In this document: positions 53,310-64,000 of the stretch, piece after piece | Numbering within the stretch: the first letter of the stretch is position 1 | Layout: every line of letters begins with the position of its first letter | DNA from: Sporosarcina sp. Marseille-Q4943 | GTDB taxonomy: Bacteria; Bacillota; Bacilli; Bacillales_A; Planococcaceae | Reading direction: 5' to 3' | Length of the DNA: 64,000 nucleotides | NCBI RefSeq assembly: GCF_943736995.1 | Contig: NZ_OX031157.1 | Coordinates: 1,838,501 to 1,902,500 of the forward strand | The notes under the pieces: model-generated | What the model was told of the DNA's origin: nothing | The model's input: only the letters and a program-made list of their open reading frames with translations | Database searches by the model: none | Program-made: the position numbers and the translations under genes

Positions 53310-53443
53310 TATGCTGAAAGCACTTTTCTTCCTTTGCGACGACGAGCAGCGAGAATTTTACGACCGCTTTTTGAGCTCATTCTTGCACGGAAGCCGTGAA
53401 CTTTACTACGTTTACGTTTATTTGGTTGGAATGTACGTTTCAT
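53309..53443 (-). CDS. rpmH: 50S ribosomal protein L34
   Basis: A 44-residue protein, [20 protein letters not shown] and onward to GRKVLSA, the standard L34. AGGAGGTG precedes the ATG. It is too short for most gene-length cut-offs but is unmistakable. A consensus promoter lies upstream (53492-53520), and a terminator separates it from rnpA. Confidence 0.97.
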   Translation of the reverse strand: MKRTFQPNKRKRSKVHGFRARMSSKSGRKILAARRRKGRKVLSA

Positions 53444-53491
53444 TTAAAGACACCTCCTGCATTGTCCCTCTACAATCTGACAGTCTTGAAC

Positions 53492-53520
53492 AGTATAAAG
53501 GGCACAGCCGAAGATGTCAA
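53492..53520 (-). promoter_or_regulatory. Promoter of rpmH
   Basis: On the minus strand TTGACA (53520-53515), 17-bp spacer, TATACT (53497-53492), a near-perfect sigma-A promoter. Confidence 0.8.
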
Positions 53521-53594
53521 CCGTTTTTTCTACATGCAGTTTCACGCCATCCATCCCAACTTACAAAATTCAACCGCGACATTCGACAAATCAC

Positions 53595-53911
53595 TTATCC
53601 ACAACTACAAAAATCGACAACTGAATAATATGTTCATAGAAATTTTTCCCCATTTTTTTATGCACAGGTCTTATCTACAACTTCTACACATACAAAAGGC
53701 TGTGGATAAAGTATTTCTCCACAATTGCCGTTACTGTTAATAACTCATAGAATACCTTGTCATTCTTATAGTTTCTTGATACAATATAGAGGATTTTGCT
53801 GTTGACAAATTTATAAGCCCATTTTATTATCCACAATTGTTGATAGGTTGTGGATAATTTTTTCAACACTTTTGGATATTTCTTATCCACAGGAACGAAT
53901 TCTGTGTATAA
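53595..53911. promoter_or_regulatory. oriC: oriC, upstream DnaA-box cluster (rpmH-dnaA)
   Basis: Boxes matching TTATNCACA: 53595-53603, 53658-53666 (G variant), 53701-53709 (minus), 53827-53835, 53849-53857 (minus), 53883-53891 and 53903-53911 (minus, A variant). A one-mismatch box lies at 53671-53679. The box at 53827 overlaps the dnaA -10 region, so DnaA should repress its own gene. Confidence 0.92.
53802..53830 (+). promoter_or_regulatory. Promoter of dnaA
   Basis: TTGACA (53802-53807), 17-bp spacer, TATTAT (53825-53830). A perfect DnaA box starts inside the -10 box. Confidence 0.75.
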
Positions 53912-53958
53912 TACATATTCCTGTGTTTTTTTATTTTCTATGTAAAGGAGGCCCACGA

Positions 53959-55308
53959 GTGGATCAGCTTGAAAAATTATGGAACGATGTTTTGTCGAAA
54001 ATTGAAGACAAAATTTCAAGGCCGAGTTTTGAAACCTGGCTCAAATCGACAAAATTGATGTCCTACGGCGACGAGAACGTTACAATTGCTGTTCCAAATT
54101 CGTTTGCGAAGGATTGGCTTGAGAATCATTATGTGCATCTGATCACAGGCATCCTTTCGGAATTGACTGGAGAAGATCGACTCATTCATTTCGTCGTCCC
54201 AAAAGAAATGGAAGAAAAAGATTTCCAAGTCCCGAAACCGGCAGTAAAACAGGCAGACAAGTCAGCCATCCAATCAGCATCTGTCATGTTGAACCCAAAA
54301 TATACATTCGATACATTCGTCATCGGCTCGGGCAACAGGTTTGCTCATGCCGCATCGCTTGCTGTAGCCGAAGCGCCGGCTAAATCATATAACCCTTTAT
54401 TCATCTATGGAGGCGTAGGGCTTGGGAAGACCCATCTTATGCACGCAATCGGGCATTATATTATGGAACAGGATCCATCCTCCAAAGTCGTTTATTTATC
54501 ATCGGAGAAGTTCACGAATGAATTCATCAATTCAATCATGAATAACAAAGCTGGTGATTTCAGAAATCAGTATAGGAACGTAGATGTCCTGCTAATTGAC
54601 GATATTCAATTCATCGCCGGAAAAGAACAGACGCAAGAGGAATTTTTCCATACTTTTAATACATTGCATGAGGAATCGAAGCAGATTATCATCTCGAGCG
54701 ACCGTCCTCCGAAGGAAATCCCGACGTTGGAAGACCGCCTCAGATCCCGTTTCGAATGGGGTTTGATAACGGATATTGCGCCTCCTGACCTGGAGACACG
54801 GATTGCGATCTTGCGCAAGAAGGCGAAAGCGGATGGACTGCTTGATATTTCGGATGATGTGATGCTTTACATCGCCAACCAGATCGACACGAATATCCGT
54901 GAATTGGAAGGGGCTTTGATCCGTGTCGTAGCCTATTCCTCACTCGTCAATATGGACATTACGACTGATCTGGCAGCGGAAGCTTTAAAAGATATCATTC
55001 CTAATTCCCGCCCACGGACTGTCAGCATATTGGATATCCAAAAAACAGTCGGGGAACATTACAATATACGGCTAGAAGACTTCACAGCCAAAAAAAGGAC
55101 GAGAGCGATTGCATTCCCTCGTCAAATTGCTATGTATCTTTCACGTGAACTTACGGATTCCTCTTTGCCTAAAATAGGATCCGAATTTGGCGGCCGGGAT
55201 CATTCGACCGTCATCCATGCGCATGAAAAAATCTCCAAGCAACTGAAGGATGATCAAAATTTGCAGCAGGATATTCAAGAAATTAAAAGCATCCTTGGCC
55301 GTGGATGA
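53959..55308 (+). CDS. dnaA: Chromosomal replication initiator DnaA
   Basis: A 449-residue AAA+ initiator. Domain I (1-85: [26 protein letters not shown]) is followed by a short linker, then domain III with Walker [10 protein letters not shown] (151-159) and Walker B VLLIDD (about 210-215). Domain IV has the DnaA signature [14 protein letters not shown]. It binds the boxes on both sides of its gene and melts the origin. The start is GTG 53959 behind AAAGGAGG. Confidence 0.98.
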   Translation: MDQLEKLWNDVLSKIEDKISRPSFETWLKSTKLMSYGDENVTIAVPNSFAKDWLENHYVHLITGILSELTGEDRLIHFVVPKEMEEKDFQVPKPAVKQADKSAIQSASVMLNPKYTFDTFVIGSGNRFAHAASLAVAEAPAKSYNPLFIYGGVGLGKTHLMHAIGHYIMEQDPSSKVVYLSSEKFTNEFINSIMNNKAGDFRNQYRNVDVLLIDDIQFIAGKEQTQEEFFHTFNTLHEESKQIIISSDRPPKEIPTLEDRLRSRFEWGLITDIAPPDLETRIAILRKKAKADGLLDISDDVMLYIANQIDTNIRELEGALIRVVAYSSLVNMDITTDLAAEALKDIIPNSRPRTVSILDIQKTVGEHYNIRLEDFTAKKRTRAIAFPRQIAMYLSRELTDSSLPKIGSEFGGRDHSTVIHAHEKISKQLKDDQNLQQDIQEIKSILGRG

Positions 55309-55317
55309 CAATCCACA

Positions 55318-55475
55318 TGTGAATAACTCTTGGAAAACGAAACAAGATGTACACACATTATGCACATGTGAATTGTTTTCTAACATATAGGATTTCAGGG
55401 CTTATCCACATTTCCACAGCCCCTATTACTATTACTATCTTTATTACTTAACTAATAATTATATAAGCGAGGGTA
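55318..55475. promoter_or_regulatory. oriC: oriC, downstream part with DnaA-trios and unwinding element (dnaA-dnaN)
   Basis: Boxes at 55318-55326 (minus, T variant), 55358-55366 (G variant) and 55402-55410 (perfect), with a degenerate one at 55410-55418. Next come a short GC run and then five consecutive trinucleotides CTA-TTA-CTA-TTA-CTA (55423-55437), i.e. TAG/TAA DnaA-trios on the other strand. AT-only DNA follows to about 55470. This is the B. subtilis basal unwinding layout. Confidence 0.88.
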
Positions 55476-55479
55476 CAAA

Positions 55480-56613
55480 ATGAAATTTGAAATAATGAGA
55501 GATTGGTTGCTCGAAGGATTGAATGATGTCATGAAAGCAATCAGTCAAAAAGTGGCCAATCCCATTTTGACCGGCGTAAAAATTGACGTGAATGAAAAAG
55601 GATTGACGATGACCGGAAGTGATTCGGATATTACAATTTGCACTTTCATCCCGGTTGAACAAGATGGTGAACAAATCATTCGAGTCATTGAGTCAGGTTC
55701 CATCATTCTTCAAGCAAGAGTGTTCAGTGAAATCGTTCGAAAATTACCGGAGAATGAAGTCATTATCGAAGTTGCCAACATGCAAACCCATATCCAATCC
55801 GGAAAATCCGAATTCCATCTGATTGGTTCCAATTCAGATGAATACCCTGTACTCCCGGATGTAAAAGATGAATATCGCTTCTCCTTGCCATCCGATTTGA
55901 TGAAATCAATCATCAAGGAAACTGTTTTTGCTGTTTCGCAGCAGGAAACACGTCCGATATTGACGGGTGTACATTGGGAGACGGATGAAGAAAAGCTTGT
56001 CTGCGTAGCAACGGATAGCCACCGCCTTGCAAGAAGAGAGATCGTCCCTGAAATGATGCCAGAAAGCCCATTCAGCGTCGTTATACCTGGAAAAAGCCTT
56101 CAAGAGCTGAATAAAATCCTTCCGGATAACTCAGACGTTGTCGAAATCGTCATTGCGGATCAACAAGTTCTCTTCAAAACGAGGAATGTACTGTTTTATT
56201 CACGCCTTCTGGAGGGGAATTATCCGGATACTTCGAGATTGATCCCATCAGAATACAAAACGACCGTGCAAGTGAATGGCCGTAAACTATTGCAGGCAAT
56301 CGACCGTGCTTCGCTGCTCGCTCGTGAAGACCGGAATAATATCGTCCGTTTTTCTGCAGACGGCGGCAACGCCATTGAAGTATCATCCAATTCTCCGGAA
56401 ATCGGAAAGGTTGAGGAATTGATTGAGGCGATCAATGTAAATGGCGAGGATTTGAAAATTTCCTTCAGCGCTAAATACATGATGGATGCATTAAAAGCGA
56501 TCGAAGGACAGGATATTGCCATCCATTTCACAGGTGCTATGAGACCATTCATCCTGAAATCAATGGAAAGCGACGCAATTTTACAATTGATTTTACCTGT
56601 CCGGACATTTTAA
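55480..56613 (+). CDS. dnaN: DNA polymerase III beta sliding clamp
   Basis: A 377-residue clamp with three similar domains. Recognisable are KAISQKVANPILTGVKI in domain I, KETVFAVSQQETRPILTGVH in domain II, and the C-terminal FTGAMRPFILKSM and LQLILPVRTF. It tethers the replicase to DNA. The start is ATG 55480 with AGCGAGGG upstream. A terminator follows at 56640. Confidence 0.97.
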   Translation: MKFEIMRDWLLEGLNDVMKAISQKVANPILTGVKIDVNEKGLTMTGSDSDITICTFIPVEQDGEQIIRVIESGSIILQARVFSEIVRKLPENEVIIEVANMQTHIQSGKSEFHLIGSNSDEYPVLPDVKDEYRFSLPSDLMKSIIKETVFAVSQQETRPILTGVHWETDEEKLVCVATDSHRLARREIVPEMMPESPFSVVIPGKSLQELNKILPDNSDVVEIVIADQQVLFKTRNVLFYSRLLEGNYPDTSRLIPSEYKTTVQVNGRKLLQAIDRASLLAREDRNNIVRFSADGGNAIEVSSNSPEIGKVEELIEAINVNGEDLKISFSAKYMMDALKAIEGQDIAIHFTGAMRPFILKSMESDAILQLILPVRTF

Positions 56614-56639
56614 GAATCAAAAGACTGTCGACTAACAGC

Positions 56640-56690
56640 AGGCAAAGGAATGCAAACCGTTTTCCTTCGCCTGTTTCTTTTTATTTTTTG
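56640..56690 (+). terminator. Terminator after dnaN
   Basis: AGGC-A-AAGGAA and TTCCTT-C-GCCT form a stem, followed by GTTTCTTTTTATTTTTT. A possible weak promoter for yaaA (TTTACT, 17 bp, TAAAAT near 56735) follows. Confidence 0.75.
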
Positions 56691-56775
56691 CACTCCCTTT
56701 TCACTTACATTTTTACTTACAGCTGAAAGTTCGGTAAAATAGAAGAACAGACTACTTTAAGAAGGATTGAAGCGG

Positions 56776-57015
56776 ATGGAACTCATGAAAATCGATACTG
56801 AATTCATCACATTAGGCCAATTGCTCAAAATGTCGAATTGCATAAGCTCCGGCGGCATGGCCAAATGGTATTTGGAAGAACATACCGTTTACGTAAACGG
56901 AGAAGTCGATCGCAGACGGGGCAAAAAGCTGTATGACGGGGATATCGTCACTATTCCTGGCGCAGGCAAATTTAAAATATCAGCATCCTCAGACGGTCAA
57001 TCGGATGTTCATTGA
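56776..57015 (+). CDS. yaaA: S4-domain protein YaaA
   Basis: A 79-residue S4-type RNA-binding protein: [39 protein letters not shown] and VTIPG. The family sits between dnaN and recF across the Bacillales; a role in ribosome maturation has been suggested. ATG 56776 lies 9 nt after AAGGA. It overlaps recF by 11 bp. Confidence 0.93.
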   Translation: MELMKIDTEFITLGQLLKMSNCISSGGMAKWYLEEHTVYVNGEVDRRRGKKLYDGDIVTIPGAGKFKISASSDGQSDVH

Positions 57016-58126
57016 ACGGCTAGCTTTAACGGATTACCGAAATTATGCTTCGCTTGATCTATCCTTTTCCCCGCATATCAACGTTCTGATCGGTGAAAAT
57101 GCACAAGGCAAGACGAACATCATGGAGTCGATCTATGTATTATCGATGGCAAAATCGCATCGCACCTCCAACGATCGTGAACTTATACGTTGGGAACAAG
57201 AGTATGGTAAAATAGAAGGGGACATCCAACGAAAATATGGACGTCTTCCGCTTGAATTGACGATATCGAAAAAAGGCAAGAAGGCGCGGGTCAACCATTT
57301 GGAGCAAAACCGCCTCAGCCTTTATATCGGTCAGCTCAACGTTGTCATGTTTGCTCCGGAGGACTTGAATCTTGTAAAGGGAAGTCCACAGGTCCGAAGA
57401 AGATTTTTAGACATGGAAATCGGACAAATCTCCCCCGTCTATCTCCATGACCTGCTGACTTTTCAAAAGGTCTTAAAACAACGGAACGCAATCCTCAAAG
57501 ATCATCGCGGCAAATTGGATTTTACGGACGTCATGTTCGATATATATACAGAACAATATATACAATTGGCTGTGCAGATCATCCGGAAACGATTTTATTT
57601 CATCGAACTGCTCCAAAAATGGGCAGAACCGATCCATAAAGGGATTTCTAGGGGCATCGAGCAGCTAAAAGTGACGTATGGGACATTAAAAGAGTTGGAT
57701 TCTGGGCAGACTGCTGAACAGATGGAAGAAATACTCAGCCAAAAATTGCACGAAGCGAGACGTCGTGAGTTGGAACGCGGTATGACACTGATTGGACCGC
57801 ACCGTGACGATCTCCATTTTTTTGTGAATGGCTATGATATCCAAACATACGGTTCACAAGGGCAGCAGCGGACAACGGCGCTGTCCCTGAAACTTGCGGA
57901 AATAGACCTGGTCAAACAGGAAGTCGGAGAAACTCCGGTTTTACTTTTGGATGACGTGCTATCCGAGCTCGATGATTACCGCCAGTCCCACTTGCTGAAT
58001 ATCATGCAGGGCCAGGTGCAGACGTTCGTCACGACGACGAATATTGCGGGACTCGACCACGAGACGATACGGAAAGCCGAACTGTATGAAGTATCGGCGG
58101 GCAAGGTTTGCGATAAAGGGAATTGA
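57005..58126 (+). CDS. recF: DNA replication and repair protein RecF
   Basis: A 373-residue SMC-like ATPase: [19 protein letters not shown], Walker [11 protein letters not shown] (about 29-38), the [11 protein letters not shown] signature and Walker [13 protein letters not shown]. It loads RecA at gaps. ATG 57005 lies within the yaaA end, giving translational coupling. B. subtilis has remB (yaaB) between recF and gyrB; it is absent here. Confidence 0.96.
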   Translation: MFIERLALTDYRNYASLDLSFSPHINVLIGENAQGKTNIMESIYVLSMAKSHRTSNDRELIRWEQEYGKIEGDIQRKYGRLPLELTISKKGKKARVNHLEQNRLSLYIGQLNVVMFAPEDLNLVKGSPQVRRRFLDMEIGQISPVYLHDLLTFQKVLKQRNAILKDHRGKLDFTDVMFDIYTEQYIQLAVQIIRKRFYFIELLQKWAEPIHKGISRGIEQLKVTYGTLKELDSGQTAEQMEEILSQKLHEARRRELERGMTLIGPHRDDLHFFVNGYDIQTYGSQGQQRTTALSLKLAEIDLVKQEVGETPVLLLDDVLSELDDYRQSHLLNIMQGQVQTFVTTTNIAGLDHETIRKAELYEVSAGKVCDKGN

Positions 58127-58160
58127 AGTCCCTTCCTGTTTGATAGTGATAGAAGTTTAG

Positions 58161-60119
<1,959 letters not shown>

Positions 60120-60228
60120 TTTATTCCATACAAGGAAATGAAAAGAACATGGACCTGCAACAGACGGGGCTTTGTTCAGTTGACAGGCTGTTCGTGAAAA
60201 GCGCCTGAGTTGAAAGGAGTTAGACAAT

Positions 60229-62772
60229 ATGGCAGATATGCCAAAACGTGGTGTCCAAGGCATTAACATCAGTACGGAGATGAAGACGTCCTTTCTCGAC
60301 TATGCGATGAGTGTCATCGTCTCCCGGGCATTGCCTGACGTGAGGGATGGGTTGAAGCCCGTCCACCGTCGTATTCTCTATGCGATGCAGGATCTTGGAA
60401 ACACCGCGGATAAACCACATAAGAAATCAGCCCGTATCGTCGGAGATGTAATTGGTAAGTATCACCCCCATGGCGACAGTGCCGTCTATGACACAATGGT
60501 CAGGATGGCGCAGGACTTCAACTATCGCTATATGCTCGTAGATGGCCACGGGAACTTCGGTTCGGTAGATGGCGATGCGGCTGCTGCGATGCGTTATACG
60601 GAATCGCGAATGTCCCGCATTGCAATGGAATTATTGCGAGACATCAATAAAGACACGATTGATTACCAAGATAACTATGATGGCCAGGAGAAAGAACCGA
60701 TTGTCCTTCCGAGCCGGTTCCCGAATCTGCTTGTCAACGGAACTTCGGGGATTGCGGTCGGAATGGCTACGAACATCCCACCTCACCATTTGGGAGAGAC
60801 AATTGACGGCGTACTAGCGATGGCAGACAATCCCGCAATCACTACCGAAGAACTGATGGAGATCATTCCAGGCCCTGACTTCCCGACTGGCGGTATCATT
60901 CTCGGGAGAAGTGGCATCAGGAGAGCTTATGAAACCGGCCGCGGTTCAATCATCATCAGAGGTAAAGTGGAGATTGAACAGCATTCAAATGGCAAGGAAA
61001 CGATCATCGTGACGGAGCTTCCTTATCAGGTAAACAAGGCTCGACTTATCGAAAAGATCGCTGAGCTTGTCCGCGACAAGCGTATCGAAGGGATCACGCA
61101 TTTGGCGGATGAATCCGACCGGACAGGCATGCGTATTGTCATCGAAGTCCGTAGGGATGCGAATGTCCACGTATTGTTGAACAACCTTTACAAGCATACC
61201 GCCCTGCAATCGAGCTTCGGCATCAACATGCTTGCACTCGTTGACGGACAACCGAAAATCCTATCACTGAAGGAAATCTTATATCATTACTTGGAACATC
61301 AGAAAGTGGTCATCCGGAGACGCACCCAGTACGAATTGAACAAAGCGGAAGACCGGGCGCATATTTTGGAAGGTTTGCGGATCGCCCTTGATCATATCGA
61401 TGAAATTATCGCTCTGATACGCGGTTCGAAGACGACCGATGAGGCGAAAACAGGTCTCATGGAACGTTTCAACCTGTCTGAACGTCAATCCCAGGCGATC
61501 CTCGACATGCGTCTCCAACGTTTGACCGGATTGGAACGCGACAAGATCGAGAATGAATACCAAGAGCTATTAGTATTGATTTCCGAGTTGCGCGCCATTC
61601 TTGCAGATGAGGAAAAAGTGATCGATATCATCCGGGAGGAACTGCTTGAAGTGAAGCAGCGTTTCGCGGATGATCGGAGAACTGAAATCGGGAGCGGCGG
61701 AGCTGAAATGCTTGAGGATGAAGACCTCATCCCAGTTGAAAACTCGGTATTGACGTTGACGCACAACGGCTATATCAAACGGTTGCCGGCTAGTACGTAC
61801 CGGAGCCAGCGCCGAGGGGGCCGCGGCATCCAAGGCATGGGAACGAACGATGACGACTTTGTCGAGCATCTGTTGAATACTTCGACACATGATACGATCC
61901 TGTTCTTTACGAGCCGAGGAAGGGTATTCCGAAAAAAGGGATATGAAGTTCCCGAGTTCAGCAGGACAGCAAAAGGGTTGCCAATCATCAATCTGTTGGA
62001 TGTAGACAAGAACGAAAAGGTTACAGCCATGATTCCTGTCGATAAGTTCGAGGAAGATAAATATCTCTTCTTCGCCACGCGTGACGGCGTCGTCAAGCGT
62101 ACATCGGTTGCCGACTTTGCCAATATCCGCTCCAATGGGCTGATTGCTTTGACATTACGCGGCGATGACGAATTGATTGGCGTGAAAATGACGAACGGCG
62201 ATCAGAATATCGCAATTGGTACACGTGATGGAATGCTCATCAAATTCGACGAGCGTGATATCCGTTCCATGGGACGTGTAGCAAGCGGCGTGCGCGGGAT
62301 CCGTTTACGTGAAGGAGATATCGCTGTCGGCATGGATACCGTGTCGGAAGGCGATGAAATACTTGTCGTAACCGAAAAAGGCTTCGGAAAACGGACGCCG
62401 GAACATGAATACCGCATCCAGTCCCGTGGCGGTTATGGATTGAAGACATTGAATGTCACCGAGCGGAACGGCCAGCTCGTGGCAATGAAAACCGTCGACG
62501 GATCGGAAGACCTCATGCTGATCACGATCCATGGCATTCTCATCCGCATGGATATTGAAGACATTTCCTCAATCGGCCGCAGCACGCAAGGTGTCCGTCT
62601 AATCCGTCTTGGAGAAGACGAGCTCGTCGCGACAGTTGCAAAAGTCGAGAAGGAACAGGAACAGGAAGAGCATGAAGAGGCAGAAGAGAATGACGGAAAC
62701 GAAAATGGTATTGACGTGGAAATGGATCACGCCATTGAAACGGAACATATAGAAGAAACCGAAGAAGAATGA
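60229..62772 (+). CDS. gyrA: DNA gyrase subunit A
   Basis: An 847-residue subunit with the catalytic Tyr123 ([11 protein letters not shown]) and the quinolone region [10 protein letters not shown] (Ser84 and Asp88, the sensitive form). The C-terminal DNA-wrapping domain has the GyrA box in [10 protein letters not shown]. An extra acidic tail of about 40 residues ([13 protein letters not shown] and so on) closes it. AGGAG precedes the ATG. The rRNA operon that follows gyrA in B. subtilis is not here. Confidence 0.97.
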   Translation: MADMPKRGVQGINISTEMKTSFLDYAMSVIVSRALPDVRDGLKPVHRRILYAMQDLGNTADKPHKKSARIVGDVIGKYHPHGDSAVYDTMVRMAQDFNYRYMLVDGHGNFGSVDGDAAAAMRYTESRMSRIAMELLRDINKDTIDYQDNYDGQEKEPIVLPSRFPNLLVNGTSGIAVGMATNIPPHHLGETIDGVLAMADNPAITTEELMEIIPGPDFPTGGIILGRSGIRRAYETGRGSIIIRGKVEIEQHSNGKETIIVTELPYQVNKARLIEKIAELVRDKRIEGITHLADESDRTGMRIVIEVRRDANVHVLLNNLYKHTALQSSFGINMLALVDGQPKILSLKEILYHYLEHQKVVIRRRTQYELNKAEDRAHILEGLRIALDHIDEIIALIRGSKTTDEAKTGLMERFNLSERQSQAILDMRLQRLTGLERDKIENEYQELLVLISELRAILADEEKVIDIIREELLEVKQRFADDRRTEIGSGGAEMLEDEDLIPVENSVLTLTHNGYIKRLPASTYRSQRRGGRGIQGMGTNDDDFVEHLLNTSTHDTILFFTSRGRVFRKKGYEVPEFSRTAKGLPIINLLDVDKNEKVTAMIPVDKFEEDKYLFFATRDGVVKRTSVADFANIRSNGLIALTLRGDDELIGVKMTNGDQNIAIGTRDGMLIKFDERDIRSMGRVASGVRGIRLREGDIAVGMDTVSEGDEILVVTEKGFGKRTPEHEYRIQSRGGYGLKTLNVTERNGQLVAMKTVDGSEDLMLITIHGILIRMDIEDISSIGRSTQGVRLIRLGEDELVATVAKVEKEQEQEEHEEAEENDGNENGIDVEMDHAIETEHIEETEEE

Positions 62773-62775
62773 TTT

Positions 62776-62819
62776 AAAAAGTTATTGAGACGGCAAAATG
62801 TCGCTCAATAACTTTTTTT
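62776..62819 (+). terminator. Terminator after gyrA
   Basis: AAAAAGTTATTGAG and CTCAATAACTTTTTTT form a long stem 3 bp past the stop. Confidence 0.9.
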
Positions 62820-62891
62820 CTATCGTCTATTTTGAATATTTGCAGTATGATAGACCTATAAAGACGATCGGAAAGTGGTGACATCATAGAT

Positions 62892-63989
62892 ATGGAAGTA
62901 TATAAAACGATCAGTGAGTTGCGGGCAGGAATTTTACTTAAAGAAGATATATATGGCAAGACGAAGTATCCGATCATGCGAAAGGATACGGAGCTATCGC
63001 TGGAACATATAGAAGTGTTACAAGCATTCGGAGTGAAACGCGTGAAGGTGGAAGAACGGGTCATCCAGAAGGACATGCCTGATTCTGAGAAAACCGCTCC
63101 CATGAATGCAGATGAAGTTTTGGAAAATATTCCGGTGAGCATGTATCAGCTTCGCAAAGAATATAACGAAGCGGTTGGGAGTTATAAAAAGGAATTCAGC
63201 TATTGGCGGGCCGGCCAACGTCCAGACGTCCCAAAAGTCCGAGCATTTGTCATTCCGTTGCTTGAGAAGTTCATTAAGCAGAAAAAAATGCTTGTGATGT
63301 TAAATGATTTCTCCAATCCGGAAGAATACATTTATCATCACTCCGTCGCTGTCGGAATCCTTGCAGCGGCAATCAGCAACCAATTGGGGTATGAAAAAGG
63401 GGACACTTTGCAACTTGGGTTGGCGGGTGTATTAGCGGATTGCGGCATGGCAAAAATCTCGCCCGCTATATTGGAAAAGACTGCGTTCCTGACGAAAGAG
63501 GAATACAACGAAGTGAAAAAGCATACGTTGTTCAGCGTGAAAATGATTCAGGACACGCCTTTGCTCAGGCAGGATATGAAGCTGGCAATCCTTCAACATC
63601 ATGAGCGCCTTGATGGGAGCGGCTATCCACGCGGAGAGAAAATGAGCACGATTTCGATATACTCTCAAATCCTCGCCGTCGCGGATGTCTTCCATGCCAT
63701 GACGTCGGAAAGATTATATAGAGTAAAACATTCCCCGTACAAAGTAATTGAAATGATCAAAGAGGAAGAGTTCGGCAAATTCGACATAAAAGTAGTCGAA
63801 GCGCTTCTTCGACTTGTAGGCAATCTATCTATCGGTACACGTGTGAAGCTGACCGATGGGGAAATCGGCGAGATCATGTTCATCCATCGCGATAACCCAT
63901 TAAGGCCGATGATCAAAAAAGAATCAGATGGAGTTATTATTGATTTGACAGCCCACCGCGGCATAGCGATTTCGAAGATTGTAGAATGA
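62892..63989 (+). CDS. HD-GYP-like domain protein with an altered HD motif
   Basis: A 365-residue protein. The N-terminal part (1-110) is not recognised; the C-terminal HD-GYP domain spans about 130-320. The GYP box is intact (QHHERLDGSGYPRGEK), but the metal-binding HD pair, normally LLHDIGKI, reads VLADCGMAKI, so His is Ala and the Asp remains. A final segment (GTRVKLTDGEIGEIMFI) forms a small beta domain. HD-GYP enzymes cleave c-di-GMP; this one may be inactive and act as a sensor or scaffold. The ribosome binding site AAAGTGGTG is rather distant. Confidence 0.85.
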   Translation: MEVYKTISELRAGILLKEDIYGKTKYPIMRKDTELSLEHIEVLQAFGVKRVKVEERVIQKDMPDSEKTAPMNADEVLENIPVSMYQLRKEYNEAVGSYKKEFSYWRAGQRPDVPKVRAFVIPLLEKFIKQKKMLVMLNDFSNPEEYIYHHSVAVGILAAAISNQLGYEKGDTLQLGLAGVLADCGMAKISPAILEKTAFLTKEEYNEVKKHTLFSVKMIQDTPLLRQDMKLAILQHHERLDGSGYPRGEKMSTISIYSQILAVADVFHAMTSERLYRVKHSPYKVIEMIKEEEFGKFDIKVVEALLRLVGNLSIGTRVKLTDGEIGEIMFIHRDNPLRPMIKKESDGVIIDLTAHRGIAISKIVE

Positions 63990-64000
63990 ATGATTTAAAG

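Noticed and set aside
55139-55155. A further parS site in dnaA (TTTCACGTGAA core)
   Set aside because: Only the central 11 bases fit; several outer positions of the 16-bp consensus are wrong.

Overview
The window is a replication-origin region of a low-to-moderate GC, spore-forming member of the Bacillales. Gene order and protein similarity point to Planococcaceae, probably Sporosarcina or a close relative. The backbone from about 22.4 kb to the right end follows the Bacillus subtilis order rlmH-htrC-walJIHKR ... dnaB(DnaC)-rplI-gdpP-yybS-rpsR-ssb-rpsF-ychF-yyzM ... yyaC ... spo0J-soj-noc-rsmG-mnmG-mnmE-jag-yidC-rnpA-rpmH-[oriC]-dnaA-[oriC]-dnaN-yaaA-recF-gyrB-gyrA. Almost all backbone genes left of dnaA lie on the minus strand and all genes right of it on the plus strand, as expected for bidirectional replication from about 53.6-55.5 kb. 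Spore-associated families (YyaC, the YuzF/DUF2642 family, Noc) agree with a sporulating host.

Region 1 (1-8.3 kb) looks like a carboxylate/glycerate island. A minus-strand operon runs glycerate kinase, SLC13-type anion transporter, response regulator, histidine kinase, PepSY protein, with gaps of only 3-15 bp. Divergent from it is a GntR/FCD regulator followed by an LrgA/LrgB pair, a family that includes the plant glycolate/glycerate carrier. A 30-bp perfect palindrome sits just downstream of a good promoter in front of the regulator. A truncated GAF-domain sensor begins at the far left.

Region 2 (8.3-22.4 kb) is accessory DNA: an IS1182-type transposase fossil between inverted repeats, a deaminase, a ketopantoate-reductase-like enzyme, a Mn catalase, a YuzF-like protein, an aromatic acid exporter-like protein, a hydrolase with a membrane protein and a TetR fossil, a bacterial staygreen homologue, a YbjQ protein, and a four-gene catabolic operon (SDR, amidohydrolase, amidase, NCS1 permease) with a CcpA-type cre site. 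It ends in a truncated serine recombinase abutting the 3' end of rlmH, the gene whose 3' end is the attachment site of staphylococcal SCC elements.

Region 3 (22.4-53.5 kb) is the conserved left replication arm: cell-wall stress signalling (WalRK and auxiliaries, HtrC, an M23 endopeptidase), the replicative helicase, c-di-AMP phosphodiesterase, ribosomal proteins, chromosome segregation (Spo0J, Soj, Noc, two parS sites), tRNA modification (MnmE, MnmG) and membrane insertion (YidC, Jag). Region 4 (53.4-64 kb) holds the bipartite oriC with DnaA boxes and DnaA-trios, dnaA, dnaN, yaaA, recF, gyrB, gyrA and an HD-GYP-type protein.

Across the window there are eight copies or relics of one dispersed intergenic repeat. 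Copies differ by compensatory base changes in their stems, which argues for a structured RNA. A 20-bp-periodic tandem array lies between rpsR and yybS, and a DnaA-box cluster lies around rlmH. No rRNA, tRNA or CRISPR array was seen. All calls come from reading the sequence; no database search was run.
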